A DNA stretch of 64,000 nucleotides from Callorhinus ursinus (GCF_003265705.1 NW_020313285.1:17038817-17102816), one strand, 5' to 3'. Counted from the first letter of the stretch, positions 42,270 through 54,900 are shown. Notes: generated from the sequence alone by a model not told the origin. Program-made: numbers and translations.

Positions 42270-43706
42270 AGGGGGAGGGCAGATGGGACAAGTAGATATC
42301 AAAAGGCAAGATGGCATATCAATAACCACATTAAAGTGGTTTATCAATAACCACATTAAATATAAATGGTCTAAGTACACCCCCAAAATAAATAAATACC
42401 CCAATAAAAGAGCAGAGTACCAGACTGGATTTTTAAAAAAGGCAAGACAAAATTATATGCTACTTACAAGAAGTGCATTTTAAATAAATGAACACAAATA
42501 AGTTAAAAATAAAGAATGGAAAAAGGAATACAATATGTACACTAATCAAAAGAAAGCTAGGATGGTTATATTAATATTGGACAAAGTAAATTTTACAGCA
42601 AAGATTATCATCACGATTAAAAGGGGTCATTTCATAACAATAAACATATCAATTCATCTAGAACTAATAGCAATCCCAAATGTTTATGCACCTAAAACAT
42701 GAACTCCTAAAAGTATGAAGAAGTGAACAATGACAAATTCAAAATAATTGGGAGGTTAACTATAACTCTCAATAACCGACAGAACAAGTTAAATTAAAAT
42801 GAGTAAGAATATAGAAACCTTGACTAATGCTATAAATCAAGTTGATCTAATCAACATTTATAAAACACTCCACTTAACAACAGCAAAATACATATTCGAG
42901 TGTACACAAAACTTTTACCATAGAAAACAATATTCTGGGCCATGAAATAAGTTGTAGTAAATGTAAAAGAATTCAAGTCACCCAAAGAACATTCTCTGAC
43001 CACAGCGGAATTAAGCCACAAGTAAGAGAAAATATATAAGGTAACAGAAAATAGGTGGAAAACCTCCAAATATCCTGAAAACTAAATGACACTTCAAAAT
43101 AATCCACAGAATAAAGAAGAAATCAAAAAAGAAATCAGAAGATATTTTGAACTGAATAAAAATAAAAACACATTTCAGAATTTGTGGGATGCAAATAAAA
43201 CATTACTTAGAGGAAAATTTATAGCACTAACAGCCTGTATGAGAAAGTAAGAAAGATCTCAAATCAATGACCTTAGCTTCCTCTTTAAGAATTTTTTTAA
43301 AGGCGCCTGGGTGGCTCAATTGGTTAAGCGTCTGCCTTCAGCTCAGGTCATGATCCCAGGGTCCTGGAATCAAGCCCCACAATGGGCTCTCTGCTCAGTG
43401 AGGAGTCGGCTTCTCCCTCTGCCCCTTCCCCCTCCTCTCCCCTCTCCACCACTTGTGCTCTCTGGCTCTCTCTCAAATAAAATCTTTAAAAAAAAATAGA
43501 ATTTTTTTAAAAAGAAGTGTAAATTAAAACAAAAAAATAGAATTTAAAAAATACAATGTTTTTTCAAAGGAAATATAAATTAAACCAAATGAAAGCAGGA
43601 TAAGAAAGTAATAAAGAAGACAATGGAAATCAATGCAACAAAACCCAAAAACAATGAAGTAGAAAAAGCAGTTTTTTAGAAGATCAATAAAACTGGAAAA
43701 CCTCAA
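42270..43706 (+). mobile_element. L1 ORF2 5' region fragment
   Basis: Endonuclease-to-RT portion of an old L1: AGCAAAGAT, AAGAACATTCTCTGACCACA, GAATTTGTGGGATGCAAATA and TTAGAGGAAAATTTATAGCA. Interrupted by a Can-SINE at 43302. A local repeat of TATCAATAACCACATTAAA occurs near 42317-42360. Confidence 0.75.
43302..43497 (+). mobile_element. Can-SINE
   Basis: Perfect 14-bp target duplication AGAATTTTTTTAAA ending at 43301 and at 43498-43511. Confidence 0.95.
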
Positions 43707-43872
43707 GGGGCACCTGGGTGGTTCACCTGGTTGTGTCCGACTCCTGATTTGGGCTCAGGTCATGGGATCAAGCCCCATGTTGGGCTCTGTGCTCAGTGGG
43801 GGAGTCTGCTTGAGAGTCTCTCCCTCTACCCCTTCCCCACTCACTCTCTAAAAATAAATAATCTAAAAAAAA
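43707..43872 (+). mobile_element. Older Can-SINE
   Basis: GGGGCACCTGGGTGGTTCAC head, body shortened, A-tail immediately followed by another SINE. Confidence 0.9.
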
Positions 43873-43878
43873 AAAAGA

Positions 43879-44113
43879 GGGCGCCTGGGTGGCTCAGATG
43901 GTTAAGCGTCTGCCTTCGGCTCAGGTCATGATCCCGGGGTCCTGGGATCGAGTCCCGCATCGGGCTCCCTGCTCCTTGGGAGCCTGCTTCTCCCTCTGCT
44001 TCTCTCTCTCTCCCTCTCTCTCTGTCTCTCATGAATAAATAAATAAAATCTTTAAAAAAAAAAAATAAAATAAAATAAAAAAAGAAAGAAAAAAGAAAGA
44101 AAAAGAAAAGAAA
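43879..44113 (+). mobile_element. Can-SINE in the tail of the previous one
   Basis: GGGCGCCTGGGTGGCTCAG head and a long A/AAAG tail running to 44113. Confidence 0.94.
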
Positions 44114-44168
44114 GGCACCACATATATGAACAACTGCAATTGCTAAGGCAATTCCATGCAGAGACAAG

Positions 44169-44351
44169 ATCCTTCTTTTTTTAAGAGGTGGGGGAGGGGG
44201 GCAAAGGAAGAGGGAGAGAATCTCAAGCAGACTCCACACCCAGCGGGGGGTGGGGGGGTGGGGGGGAGAGTTGATCTCAAGACCTTGAGTTCATGACCTT
44301 GGCTAAAATCAAGAGTCCGACACTTAAATGAGTGGGCTACCCAGGAGCCCC
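44169..44351 (-). mobile_element. Can-SINE (- orientation, diverged)
   Basis: Perfect 10-bp target duplication CAGAGACAAG at 44159-44168 and 44352-44361. Carries a G-rich patch (44250-44270). Confidence 0.92.
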
Positions 44352-44747
44352 CAGAGACAAGCTTTTTAAACAAATGATGATGGAAATGGATATCTGTACG
44401 CAAAAAAAAATAAACTGTGATCGATATCTTATCACCATACACAAAAATTACCGTAAAATGGATCACAGACCTAAATGTAAAGCCTAAAACTATAAAACGT
44501 CTAAAAAAAAAAAAAAAAAGGAGAATGTGGGTAGGGCAAAATTTCTTAGACACCAAAAACATGATCTGTAAACAAAAAAACTGAGGAATTAGACTTCATC
44601 AATATTAACAACTTCTCATCTTCAAAAGATAATTAAGATAATGAAAAGGGAAGCTACTTACTGGGGGGGAAATGTGCAAATCTTGTATCTGATAATAGAC
44701 CTACATCCTGAACATGCTCTCAAAAACTCAGTAAGAAGAGGACAACA

Positions 44748-44919
44748 GGGGCGCCTGGGTGGCTCAGTTGGATGAGCGTCTGCCCTCAGCTCAGGTCATG
44801 ATCTTGGGGTCCTGGGATTGAGCCCCACATTGGGCTCACTGCTCAGCTTCTCCCCCTGCTTGTACTCTCTCACACACACTCTCTCTCAAATAAATAAATA
44901 AAATCTTTAAAAAAAAAAT
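44748..44919 (+). mobile_element. Can-SINE
   Basis: Perfect 13-bp target duplication GAAGAGGACAACA at 44735-44747 and 44920-44932. Confidence 0.96.
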
Positions 44920-45060
44920 GAAGAGGACAACAATCCAATAAGAGATAGGCAAAAGATTTAAACAGCGCACCAAAGAAGACACACAGATGACAAATAAATA
45001 CATGAAAAGGTGCTCAACATCATCTGTCATAGAGAAATGTCAATTAAAACCAAAATGAAG

Positions 45061-45268
45061 GGGCACCTGGGTGGCTCAGTCGTTAAGCGTCTGCCTTCGG
45101 CTCAGGTCATGATCCCAGAGTCCTGGGATGGAGCCCTGCATCCAGCTCCCTGCTCCGCGGGAAGCCTGCTTCTCCCTCTCCCACTCCCCCTGCTTGTGTT
45201 CCCTCTCTCGCTGTCCCTCTCTCTGTCAAATAAATAAATAAAATCTTTAAAAAAAAAATTAAAAAAAA
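45061..45268 (+). mobile_element. Can-SINE
   Basis: Perfect 15-bp target duplication AAAACCAAAATGAAG at 45046-45060 and 45269-45283. Confidence 0.97.
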
Positions 45269-45699
45269 AAAACCAAAATGAAGCACTCGTACACAATTGC
45301 TAAAAGGCCTAAAATTTAAAAAGACTGACCATATCAAACACTGGTAAGTATGTGGAGCAACTGAAACTCTCACCTATCGCTAGCAGGAATATAAAATGGT
45401 TCAATCATTTTAGAAAACAGTATGAAATTTTCCTAAAAGTTAAATGTACATCTGCCCTATACTTGAAGGTATTTACTTATGAGAAATAAAAGCATGTGCC
45501 CATACAAAGACTTGTACACAAATATTCACAGCAGCTTTATTTTTAACAACTAAAACCCAGAAAGAGCTCAAATGTCCATCAGTAGGTGAATGGGTAAACA
45601 GACTGTGGTATAACTAAGAAATTGAATACTATTTAGTAGTAAAAAAGAATGATTTATACATTTGACAATATGGATGAATCTCAAAATAACTGTGCTGAG

Positions 45700-45860
45700 C
45701 TCAGTTGGATGAGTTCAGATCATGACCTCAGGGTCCAGGGATCTAGCCCCACATGGGGCTCCCTGCTCGGGGAGGGGGGGGGGGGGAGGGCCTGCTTCCC
45801 CTCTCCCTTCATAGCTCATGCTCTCTCTCTCAAATAAATAAAATCTTTAAAAAAAAATAG
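45700..45860 (+). mobile_element. 5'-truncated Can-SINE
   Basis: Starts at CTCAGTTGG, lacking the first about 14 nt, with target duplication TAAYTGTGCTGAG at 45687-45699 and 45861-45873. Contains a G-run at about 45774-45787. Confidence 0.92.
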
Positions 45861-47011
45861 TAATTGTGCTGAGTTAAAGAAACCAGACCAAAAAGAGTAC
45901 ATGTATTATCATTCTATTTACATATGATTCTCAAAAATGCAAACTAATATATAGTGACAGAAATCAGATTAGTAGCTGCCTAGGGACGGGAAGGACAGAG
46001 ACTACAGGAAGACATTATAAAAGATCATAAGGAAACATCTGGGGTACATCAACAAGAGAAAGGACAAAAACCGTATGAACATTTGAAAAGATGCAGAAAA
46101 AGCATCTGACAAATTACAACATCCAGGTTTAGGGGGAACATACCTCAACATAATAAAAGCCATGAAAAACCCACAGTGAACATCATCCTCAATGGGAAAA
46201 ACTGAAAGCTTTCCACCTAAGATCATGAACAAGACAAGGATGTCTACTCTTACCACTTTTATTCAACACAATATACTGCAAGTCCTAGCCACAACAATCA
46301 GACCAAAAAAAAAAAGAAATAAAAGATACCCAAATTGGTAAGGAAGAAGTCAAACTTTCACTATTGCAGATGATATGATACCATATATAGAAAATTGTAA
46401 AAGATTCCACCGAAAAACTAGGACTAATAAATGAATTCAATAAGATCGCAGGATACAAAAGCAAGATAGAGAAACCTGTTGCATTTCTATATACTAATAA
46501 CGAAATAGCAGAAAGAAAAATTAAGAAAACAATCCCATTTACAATTGCACCAAAAATAATAAAATACCTGGGAATATACTTAACCAAGGAGGTAAAAGAT
46601 CTGTACTCTGAAACTACAAAATGCTGATGAAAGAAACTGAAGACAACACATAACAAATGGAAAGAAACTCCATGCTCATGAATTAGGAGAACAAATATTG
46701 TTAAATGTCCATACTATGGAAAGCAATGTACAGATTTGATGCAATCTCTATCAAAATACCATGGCATATTTCACACAACGAGAACAAATACTCTAAAATT
46801 TGTATGAAACTACAAAAGACCCCAAATAGCAATCTTAAAAAAGAACAAAACTGGAGGTATCAAAATCCCAGATTTCAAGATATGTTACACAAAGCTGTAG
46901 TAATCGAAACAGTATGGCACATAGATCAATGGAAGAAAAAAGAGAACCCAGAAACAAACCCATGATTATATGGTCAATTAATCTATAGCAAAGGGTGCAA
47001 GAATATGCAAA

Positions 47012-47215
47012 GGGGGCGTCTGGGTGGCTCAGTCAGTTGGGTGTCCGACTCTCTTGGTTTCAGTTCAGGTCATAATCTCATGCGTTGTGGGGTTGTGCCC
47101 CACATCAGGCTCTGCACTCAGCAGGGAGTCTGCCTTCTTTCCCTCTGCCCCTCCCCCCACTTGCACACACATGCTTTCTTTCTCTCTAGAATAAGTAAAT
47201 CTTAAAAAAAAAAAA
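47012..47215 (+). mobile_element. Can-SINE
   Basis: Inserted in L1 ORF2. Target duplication AGAATATGCAAWGGG near 47000-47014 and 47216-47230. Confidence 0.94.
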
Positions 47216-48121
47216 AGAATATGCAATGGGAAAAAGTCTCGTCAAGAAATGGTGTTGGGAAAACCAATGCAAAAGAATGAAACTAGACCACTTTCACACC
47301 ATTTTTATTTTATACACAAAAATAAATTCAAATTGGACTAAAGCCCTAAATGTGAGACCTGGAACCATAAAAATCCTAGAAGAGAGCACAGGCAGTAATT
47401 TCTCTGACACTTGCTATAGCAACATTTTTCTAAATATGTCTCTTAAGGCAAGGAAAACAAAAGGAAAAGTAAGCTGTTGGGACTATATCAAAATAAAAAG
47501 CTGCTGCACAGCAAAGAAAACAATCAATAAAACAAAAAGACAACCTAATGAATGTAAGAAGCTATGTACAAATGATATATCCAGTAAGGGTTAGTGTCTA
47601 AAATATATAAAGAACTTATACAACATAACACCAAAAAGCAAATAATCTAATTAAAAAGTGGACAAAAGACAAGAACATACATTTCTTCAAAGAAGACATA
47701 CAGTTGGCCCTCAGACACATGAAAAGATGCTCAACATTACTCATCATCAGGGAAATGCAAATCAAAACCACAATGAGATCTCACCTCCCACCTGTCAGAA
47801 TGGCTAAAATCAAAAACACAAGAAACAACAAGTGCTGGCAAGGATATGGAGGGAAAAAACGCTCATTCACTGTTGGTGGGAACACAAGCTGATGCAACAA
47901 CTGTGGAAAACAGTATGGAGTTCCCTCAGAAAATTAAAAGTAGAACTACCCTATGTTCTGGTAATCGCACTACTGGGTATTTACCCAAAGAATACGAAAA
48001 TACTAGTTCAAAAAGATACAAGCACCCCTATGTATACTACAGCATTATTTGCAGTAGCCAAATTATGGAAGCAGCCCAAGTGTCCATCAATAGATGCACG
48101 GAAGAAGAAGATGTGGTGTGT

Positions 48122-48122
<1 letters not shown>

Positions 48123-48167
<45 letters not shown>
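48123..48167. repeat. (CA)n microsatellite abutting an assembly gap
   Basis: (AC)n run of at least 22 units that stops at the N run. True length unknown. Confidence 0.95.
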
Positions 48168-48177
48168 NNNNNNNNNN
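48168..48177. other. Assembly gap (10 N)
   Basis: Ten undetermined bases following the (CA)n run; translated frames crossing it are meaningless. Confidence 1.
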
Positions 48178-48540
48178 AGCCATAAAAAAGAATAAAACCT
48201 TGCCATTTGCAACAACACGGATGGATCTAGAGAGTATAATGCTAAATGAAGTCAGTCTGAGAAAAACAAAGTACCATATGATTTCACTCATATGTAGAAT
48301 TTAAGAAAACAAATGAACAAAGAAAGAAAGGGATAAACAAAAAAACCCAAGACTCTGAAATAAAGAGAACAGATGGTTAACAGAGGAGAGGTGGGTGGGG
48401 GGAATGGGTGAAATAGGTGAAGGGTTTGAGTATGTACACTTACCATGAGGAGCACTGAGTCATGTACAGAATTGTTGAATCCCTATATTGTACACCTGAA
48501 ACTAGTACGGCGTGCTATGTTAATTACAGTGGAATTTTAA

Positions 48541-48728
48541 AAAAAAATTTAAGGTATTATTTATTTGAGAGAGAGAGGGAAAAAAAGCACAAGTGAGGGT
48601 AGGGGCAGAGGGACAAGCAGACTCCCTGCTGAGCATGGAGCCCCACACAGGGCTCTATCCCAGGACCCTGGGATCATGACCTGAGCTGAAGTCAGATGCT
48701 TAACTGACTGAGCCACCCAGGCACCCAC
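48541..48728 (-). mobile_element. Can-SINE (- orientation)
   Basis: Placed at the poly-A end of the L1. Body reads reversed, ending CACCCAGGCACCC. Confidence 0.93.
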
Positions 48729-49097
48729 CCTGAAAAAAAAAATGTTTCAAGAGAAACATTTGGGAGTAATTGATATGTTAAGTGTACTGACTGTCATGAT
48801 GAGTTTCACAGGTTTACACTTAAGTAAAAAAAAATCAAATTTAAACTTAAAATATGTTGTTTACTGAATATAATTAATCCTCAATAAAGTTACTTAATAT
48901 ACTTGACTGTTTAAAATGTAAGAAATAATAATATATTGTGAGGTTTATAACATATAGATAAGAAACATGTATGATAAAAGCAGAAAGAACAAAAAGACGA
49001 AGTGAAGTTAAACTGTTGCAAGGCAATTAACCTATACATGAAATGATGTATTGCTTGAAAATAATTGTGGTATGTAATGCTGTAAACCCTAGAGCTA

Positions 49098-49098
<1 letters not shown>

Positions 49099-49144
<46 letters not shown>
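49099..49144. repeat. (CA)n microsatellite
   Basis: About 23 CA units. Confidence 0.97.
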
Positions 49145-49147
<3 letters not shown>

Positions 49148-50725
49148 CCCGATTTCAACATTTACTACAAAACTATATAGTACTCATGACAATGTGACAC
49201 TGCCATAAAGATAAACAGACCAGTAAACAAGAATTTGTATATTCTCAAATATACAAAAAACCCCTCACATTTATGGTCAATTTATTTCAACAAGGGTACG
49301 AAGTATATTCAGTGGGAAAAGAACAGTGTTTTCAACAAACTGTGCAGGGACAACTGGGTATGTACATGCAAAAGAATGCAGTTGGACTCCTATCTCACAG
49401 CAAATACAAAAATTAACTCAAAATGATCAAAGACCTAAATGTAAGAATTAAAACTATAAAACTCATAGAAGAAAATATAGATGTAAACCCTCAATACCTT
49501 GCATTGTGCAATGGTTTCTTAGATATGACACCAAAAGCACAAACAACAACAAAAAATAAATTGGACTTCATTAAAATGAAAGATTTGTGTACCTTAAAAA
49601 ACACTATCAAGAAAGCAAAAAGAGGGGCACCTGGGTGGCTTGGTCAGTTAAGCGCCTGCCTTCGACTCAGGTCAGGATCCCAGGGTCCTGGGATCAAGCC
49701 CCACGTCGGGGCTTCCTGCTCAGCAGGGAGCATGCTTTCTCCCTCTCTCTCTGCCCCTCTCCCCACTCATGCACCTTAAAAAAAAAAAGACAAATCACAG
49801 TATGGGAGAAAATTTTTGCAAATCATTCATCTGATAAGGGACTATAAGATATACAAACACTATAACTTAATGATAAAAAGAGAAATAACCCAATTTAAAA
49901 ATGAGCAAAATATCTGGATAGGTATCTCTCTAAATAAGATATACAAAGGCCCATGAGCCCATGAAAAGATTCTTAACATCATTAGCCATCAGAGAAATTA
50001 ATATCAAAACCACAATGATAAACCACTTCACACCCTCTAAAACAGCTTTATTCCCAAGGAAGGGTAACAACTTGGCCATGATTTGAAGAAACTGGAACTC
50101 TCATGCACTGCTGGTGGGAAGATAAAATGTAGCAAACACTGTGGAAAACCATCAGGCAGTTCCTCAAAAGATTAACCACAGTTACTAAATGACCCAGCAA
50201 ACTAAAGAGAACTGAAAACATGTCTCTACGCTAATGTTGACAGTAACAATTTTCCTAATAGCCCCAAACTGAAAACAACCCAAATGTCAATGAACTGATA
50301 AATAGATAAACAAAATGTGATATACCTGTACAATGGAATATATTTAGCCATAAAATGGAACAAAATACTGACAACATAACATGAATGAACCTTTAAAACA
50401 TCATGCTAGATGTAAAAGATCCAGTCAAAAAAGACCACATATTGTATGATTTGATTTACATGAAATGTCCAGAACAGGCAAATCAACAGAGATATAATAT
50501 AGATGAGTGACTGCTTTGGGGCTAGGGTGGGGGCTGGAGGGCATAGAAGGGTGACTGCTAAATAGTATAGGGTTTCTTTTTGTGATGATAAAACGTTCCA
50601 AAATAATTGTGGTGATGGTTACACAACTATGAATATACTAAAAACCAGTTAATTGTACATTTTAAATGAATGAACTGTAGGATGTGTATATTATACCTCA
50701 AAAAAACTGTCACCTAAAAAAAATT
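49145..50725 (+). mobile_element. L1 ORF2-3' UTR fragment
   Basis: Same portion as the other L1s: TTATGGTCAATTTATTTCAA, AACTCAAAATGATCAAAGAC, CTTCACACCCTCTAAAACAG, ending TGTGTATATTATACCTCAAA. Interrupted by a Can-SINE at 49624. Confidence 0.85.
49624..49788 (+). mobile_element. Can-SINE
   Basis: GGGGCACCTGGGTGGCTTGG head, body and A-tail. Confidence 0.94.
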
Positions 50726-51492
50726 ATGAATGGACCTGCATTCATAAGCCAGAACTATGAGTTTATGCTCATAGTCTTCCGATAAACTCAAGCTTTAATT
50801 TTACAATAAAAAGAAAGAGGCATACTATTAAAATCCAAAAGAATCTCAAGAAAGGGAACAAAGAAAGAAAGAACTGTTGGAACAAATAGAAAAAAATAAC
50901 AAATGGTACATTTAAACCCTACAATATAAAAAAACAAACCAACCCACAAAAAAAAACAAAAAAAAACCCCACCTACAATATCAATTACTACATTAAAAGA
51001 AAATGGTTTAAATACTCCAAGATTAAATACTAGAGACTGGCAAACTGCAAAACCAAGACCAAATTATATGCTGCCTATAAGAAACTCACTTTAAATATAA
51101 AGCCACCAATAGATTAAAAATAAAAGAGAATGTTAAATCATGTTAATAGTAAATTAAAAGAAAGCTGGAGTGACTACATGAAAATCAGACAAAGTAGACT
51201 TCAGAATAAGCATTAATACCACATATAAAGATGGACATCTCATAATAAAAAAAGAGGGATCAATTTATCAGAAAGATAGTGCAATCCTAAACATACCTAA
51301 TAACAAAACTTCAAAATACCTGAACTCCAAGTGGACAAAACCTGTCTGACAGAGGAAATAGACAAATCCACCAACAGAGGTGCAGATGTCAATACTCTCA
51401 TTAGCTGATAGAACAAATAGAAAGCCCATTAAAATGGAGACAACTAATCACTCTCGACCAACTTGATCTGATATATACAGAACATATTCTAT

Positions 51493-51892
51493 GGCGTCTG
51501 GTGGCTCAGTCAGTTAAGCGTCTGCCTTCAGCTTAGGTCATGATCTCGGGGTCATGGGATTGAGCCCCACGTCAGGCTCTCTGCTTAGCAGAGGGTCTGC
51601 CTCTCCCCCTCCCTCTGACCCTCCTCCCCTCTTGTGCTCACTCTCTTGCTCTGTCTCAAATAAATAAAATCTTTCTTTTTTCCTAAAGATTTTATTTATT
51701 TATTTGACAGAGACAGCGAGAGGGAACACAAATAGAGGGAGTGGGAGAGGGAGAAGCAGGATTCCCATGGAGCAGGGAGCCCGATACGGGGCTCAATCCC
51801 AGGACCCTGGGATCATGACCTGAGCTGAAGGCAGATGCTTAATGACTGAGCCACCCAAGTGCCCCAATAAATAAAATCTTAAAAAAAAAAAA
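51493..51892 (+). mobile_element. Can-SINE, split by an inverted SINE
   Basis: Outer copy 51493-51673, with tail remainder from 51866. A perfect 14-bp target duplication AGAACATATTCTAT at 51479-51492 and 51893-51906 brackets the composite. Confidence 0.95.
51674..51865 (-). mobile_element. Can-SINE nested in the tail, inverted
   Basis: Perfect 15-bp target duplication AATAAATAAAATCTT (51659-51673 and 51866-51880), made from the host tail. Confidence 0.96.
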
Positions 51893-52300
51893 AGAACATA
51901 TTCTATCTAGTGTACATGAAACGGTCACCAAGAAAGTTCATATACTGGCCATAAAACATTAAAATGAATTTTTAAAAACAAATTATAGCTTATATTCTCT
52001 AACAAGAACATAAATAAATTAGAATCAGTAATAAAATGATATGTGGAAAATCCTCAAATATTTGAAAATGAAACCATATGCTTCTAAGGATCAAGGAAGA
52101 AGTCACAAAGGGAATAAGGAAATATCACACACTAAATGGTAATAAAATCACAACATACCAGAATCTGTGAGATATACCTAAAGCAGGGCTCAGAGGGAAA
52201 TTGATAGTTTTAAATGCAGAAAACAAGAAATGTCTATGATTAATGATGTAAGCCTCCATCTGAAGTTAAAAGAAAAGTAAATGAAACCCACAGTTAAGTA

Positions 52301-52464
52301 GGGCGCCTGGGTTGCTCAGTTGTTAAGTGTCTGCCTTTGGCTCAGGTCATGATCCCAGGGTCCTGGGATTGAGCCCTGCATCAGGCTCCCTGCTCTGTGG
52401 GAAGTCTGCTTCTCCCTCTCCCACTCCCCCTGCTTGTGTTCCTGCTCTCGCTATCTCTGTCAAA

Positions 52465-52503
<39 letters not shown>

Positions 52504-52516
52504 CTTAAAAAAAAAA
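52301..52516 (+). mobile_element. Can-SINE with an expanded (AAAT)n tail
   Basis: Complete body; the tail carries about ten AAAT units (52461-52503). Confidence 0.95.
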
Positions 52517-52824
52517 CTGACAAAACTCTAGCTAGACTAATAAAAGAAAATGAAAAGAGAAAATACAAATCACCAATATCAGGGGAAAAAATGACTTTAC
52601 TAGAGATCCTATAGACTTTAAAAGTATTTATATTATAAATAACCTTATACCAATAGACTTGACTACTTAGATGAAATGAACAAATTACAAGATTGATACA
52701 AGGAATAGCAAATCTGAATAGCTCTTTATCTAATGAAAACCTTGACTTTATAATTGAATACCTTCCAATAAAGAGCACTATGGGCCCAAATGGCATCACT
52801 GCTGAAGTACATTAAAATACTCAA

Positions 52825-53006
52825 GGTGTGCCTGGGTGGGTCAGTTGGTTAAGCGTCTGCCTTTGGCTCAGGTCATGATCCCAGGGTCCCAGGGTTGGAG
52901 CCCTGTGTTCAGCAGGGAGTCTGCCTCTCTCTCTCCTTCTGCCTCTCCCCCCACTCATGCTCTGTCCTGCTGTCTCTTGCTCTCTCAAATAAAAAAATCT
53001 TTAAAA
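52825..53006 (+). mobile_element. Can-SINE
   Basis: GGTGTGCCTGGGTGGGTCAG head. A TTCAAGG/CTCAAGG flank suggests a short target duplication. Confidence 0.92.
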
Positions 53007-53019
53007 AAAGAAAAATTCA

Positions 53020-54075
53020 AGGAAGAATTAAAACCAAATTCCACAAACCAGTTCAGAAAACAGAAATGAAGAGAACATTTCCCTGCTCCTTTTAAAGAGC
53101 CAGAGTTACCCTGATACCAAAACCAAAGACAGGAAAACTACAAATAACATCTCCTAGTCCTGCCACCACCACACACACATAATACACAAGAGTCATAAGA
53201 TTTGAACTGATATCCAAAAAAGAAGAATGGTCAATAAGGTCATAAGAAGAGGTTCAACATCATTAGTCATCAGGGAATCACAAACTGAAACCAGTATGAG
53301 ATAAAACCTTTACGTGCCCAGGAAAATGGCTAAAACTAAATAAGACTGACAATACCAGATGTAGACGAGGATGCAGAACAAATCAAACTACAATTTATTG
53401 CTGACGGATGGGAGTGGAGCGAGGTAGGAGTATGACACAGTTGCTTTGGAAAATAGTTTTAGTTTAGTATCAATTTAACATGAATTCAACATATGACTGA
53501 GCAATTCTACTTTTTACCATATAGCCCAGTATTTATCCTTGAAAAAAGAAAACTTAAGTCTACACAAAGGTTTGTAAGTGAATATTTATAGATACTCTCT
53601 TCTTCATAGCCCAAATCTGGAAAAAACCCAAATGTTAATCAACAGGTACATGGATACACAAACTTTGATATTTTCATACAACACAAATAAAAAGGAACTC
53701 AGGAATAAAAAAGAACAAATTACCAATATATTCATGAACATGGAAGAATTCCAAAAGTAGATGCTGAGCTAAAGAAGGTAAACATATATATACTAAAGGA
53801 GTACGCACTGTATGGATTCCATTTACATGAAATTCTAGAAAAAGCACAACTTATCTATAGTGACATAAAACAGATCAGTAATTATGAGGGGCCAGTGGTG
53901 GGGGTGAGGCAGACTGCAAAGAAACATGAGGGGACTTTTGGCGGTGTTGGAAATATTCTAATTCTTGACTGGGGTGGTGGCTACACAGGAGTATACACCT
54001 ACCAAACTCCAACTGTACATTTATTAGGTGTGTATTAAGGTTGAAGTAAAAGAGGGTGAGGGTACACATACAGGC
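53020..54075 (+). mobile_element. L1 3' fragment
   Basis: AACATCATTAGTCATCAGGG, CTGAGCAATTCTACTTTTTA, AAACCCAAATGTTAATCAAC and a 3' end near 54050. Heavily decayed. Confidence 0.75.
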
Positions 54076-54079
54076 AGAA

Positions 54080-54900
54080 AGTTACATGCCTACCTCACAT
54101 TATTCACAAAAATAAATTGGGCTAAAGATAAGCACAGAAAACAAAATCGCAATTACATTAAGGTAAAAAATAAGAGGGTAGGCTTATGATCCTGGTGAAG
54201 GAAAATGCTTCTTTAACAAGACATTGAAAAGTAAAAGCTTCATAGAAGAGAACGATCTACTTATTCATCAAAATTAAAATCTTCCAGACCATAATAGTTA
54301 AAAGGACTCTAACGGGGCAATGTATTTGTAGCACATAGAAGAAATTATTAGAATCCAGATTTCAAACAAAACAACACAAAAAGAAATCCTCCTTAAACTC
54401 ATTAGGTGAAAGATGCAACCCCAAGAGCAGAGATTCACCTACAGAGTAAATTCACCTACAGAGAAATCAAACGGATGACAATGTGTAAAGATGACAAACC
54501 TGACTAGCAATCTAGGAAATGAAATGCCATTCTGCACTCAAAAGACTGGAGCTTCAAATAACAAATGGTGACGTGCATGTGAGGAATCAGAGGGAATAGA
54601 AGCGGGAGTACTGACTGATACAACTGATACAGAGGGGATTTGAGAATATATATTAAATATACCAACTCAATACTCAACAATTCTACTTCTTACTTTACAC
54701 AAAAGAAACTCATATGCACACAAGAAGGCATGAAAAAGATACCACACAAGCAATGTTTATGGAAATGAAAACTTGGCAACAACTTAAATACCAAAGGGAA
54801 ATAATTCAACTAAAATACACTTATACTATAGATGCAAATATAAGAAATGAAATACCTGTATATGTAATCTATGACACTTAGTAACACAGAATGATCTCTA
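54080..54900 (+). mobile_element. Probable second L1 3' fragment
   Basis: CACAAAAATAAATTGGGCTA, AGCTTCATAGAAGAGAACG and AATTCTACTTCTTACTTTAC again follow L1 3' order. Contains a local direct repeat TTCACCTACAGAG (54435-54463). Subfamily unknown. Confidence 0.55.

Larger units (their letters stand above)
44362..46025 (+). mobile_element. L1 ORF2-3' UTR fragment with three SINEs
   Basis: Old L1 3' half: GGATCACAGACCTAAATGTA, GTGCTCAACATCATCTGTCA, TGTCCATCAGTAGGTGAATG and a typical 3' end at about 46000. Interrupted at 44748, 45061 and 45700 by Can-SINEs. Confidence 0.8.
46040..48540 (+). mobile_element. L1 (RT domain to 3' end)
   Basis: The best-preserved L1 in the window: RT region (AAATTACAACATCCAGG, ACTTTCACTATTGCAGATGA encoding an FADD-like motif area), then GGAAAAACCAATGCAAAAGA, CAAAACCACAATGAGATCTC and GGATGGATCTAGAGAGTATA, ending with a carnivore-type 3' UTR ACACCTGAAACTAGTACGG. 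Several stops and frameshifts, so not active. Interrupted by a Can-SINE and by a (CA)n/N gap. Confidence 0.9.
50820..52824 (+). mobile_element. L1 ORF2 fragments with SINEs
   Basis: Diverged L1: TATAAGAAACTCACTTTAAA, AAAGCTGGAGTGACTACATG, GCTCAGAGGGAAATTGATAG and AACTCTAGCTAGACTAATAA follow L1 ORF2 order, followed by TGGGCCCAAATGGCATCACT of the RT region. Interrupted by SINEs at 51493, 51674 and 52301. Confidence 0.8.

Noticed and set aside
47226..48304. Open frames resembling a protein gene
   Set aside because: They are pieces of L1 ORF2, interrupted by stops, a SINE and an N gap.
48123..49144. Regularly spaced repeats as a possible CRISPR-like array
   Set aside because: They are two (CA)n microsatellites in mammalian DNA.
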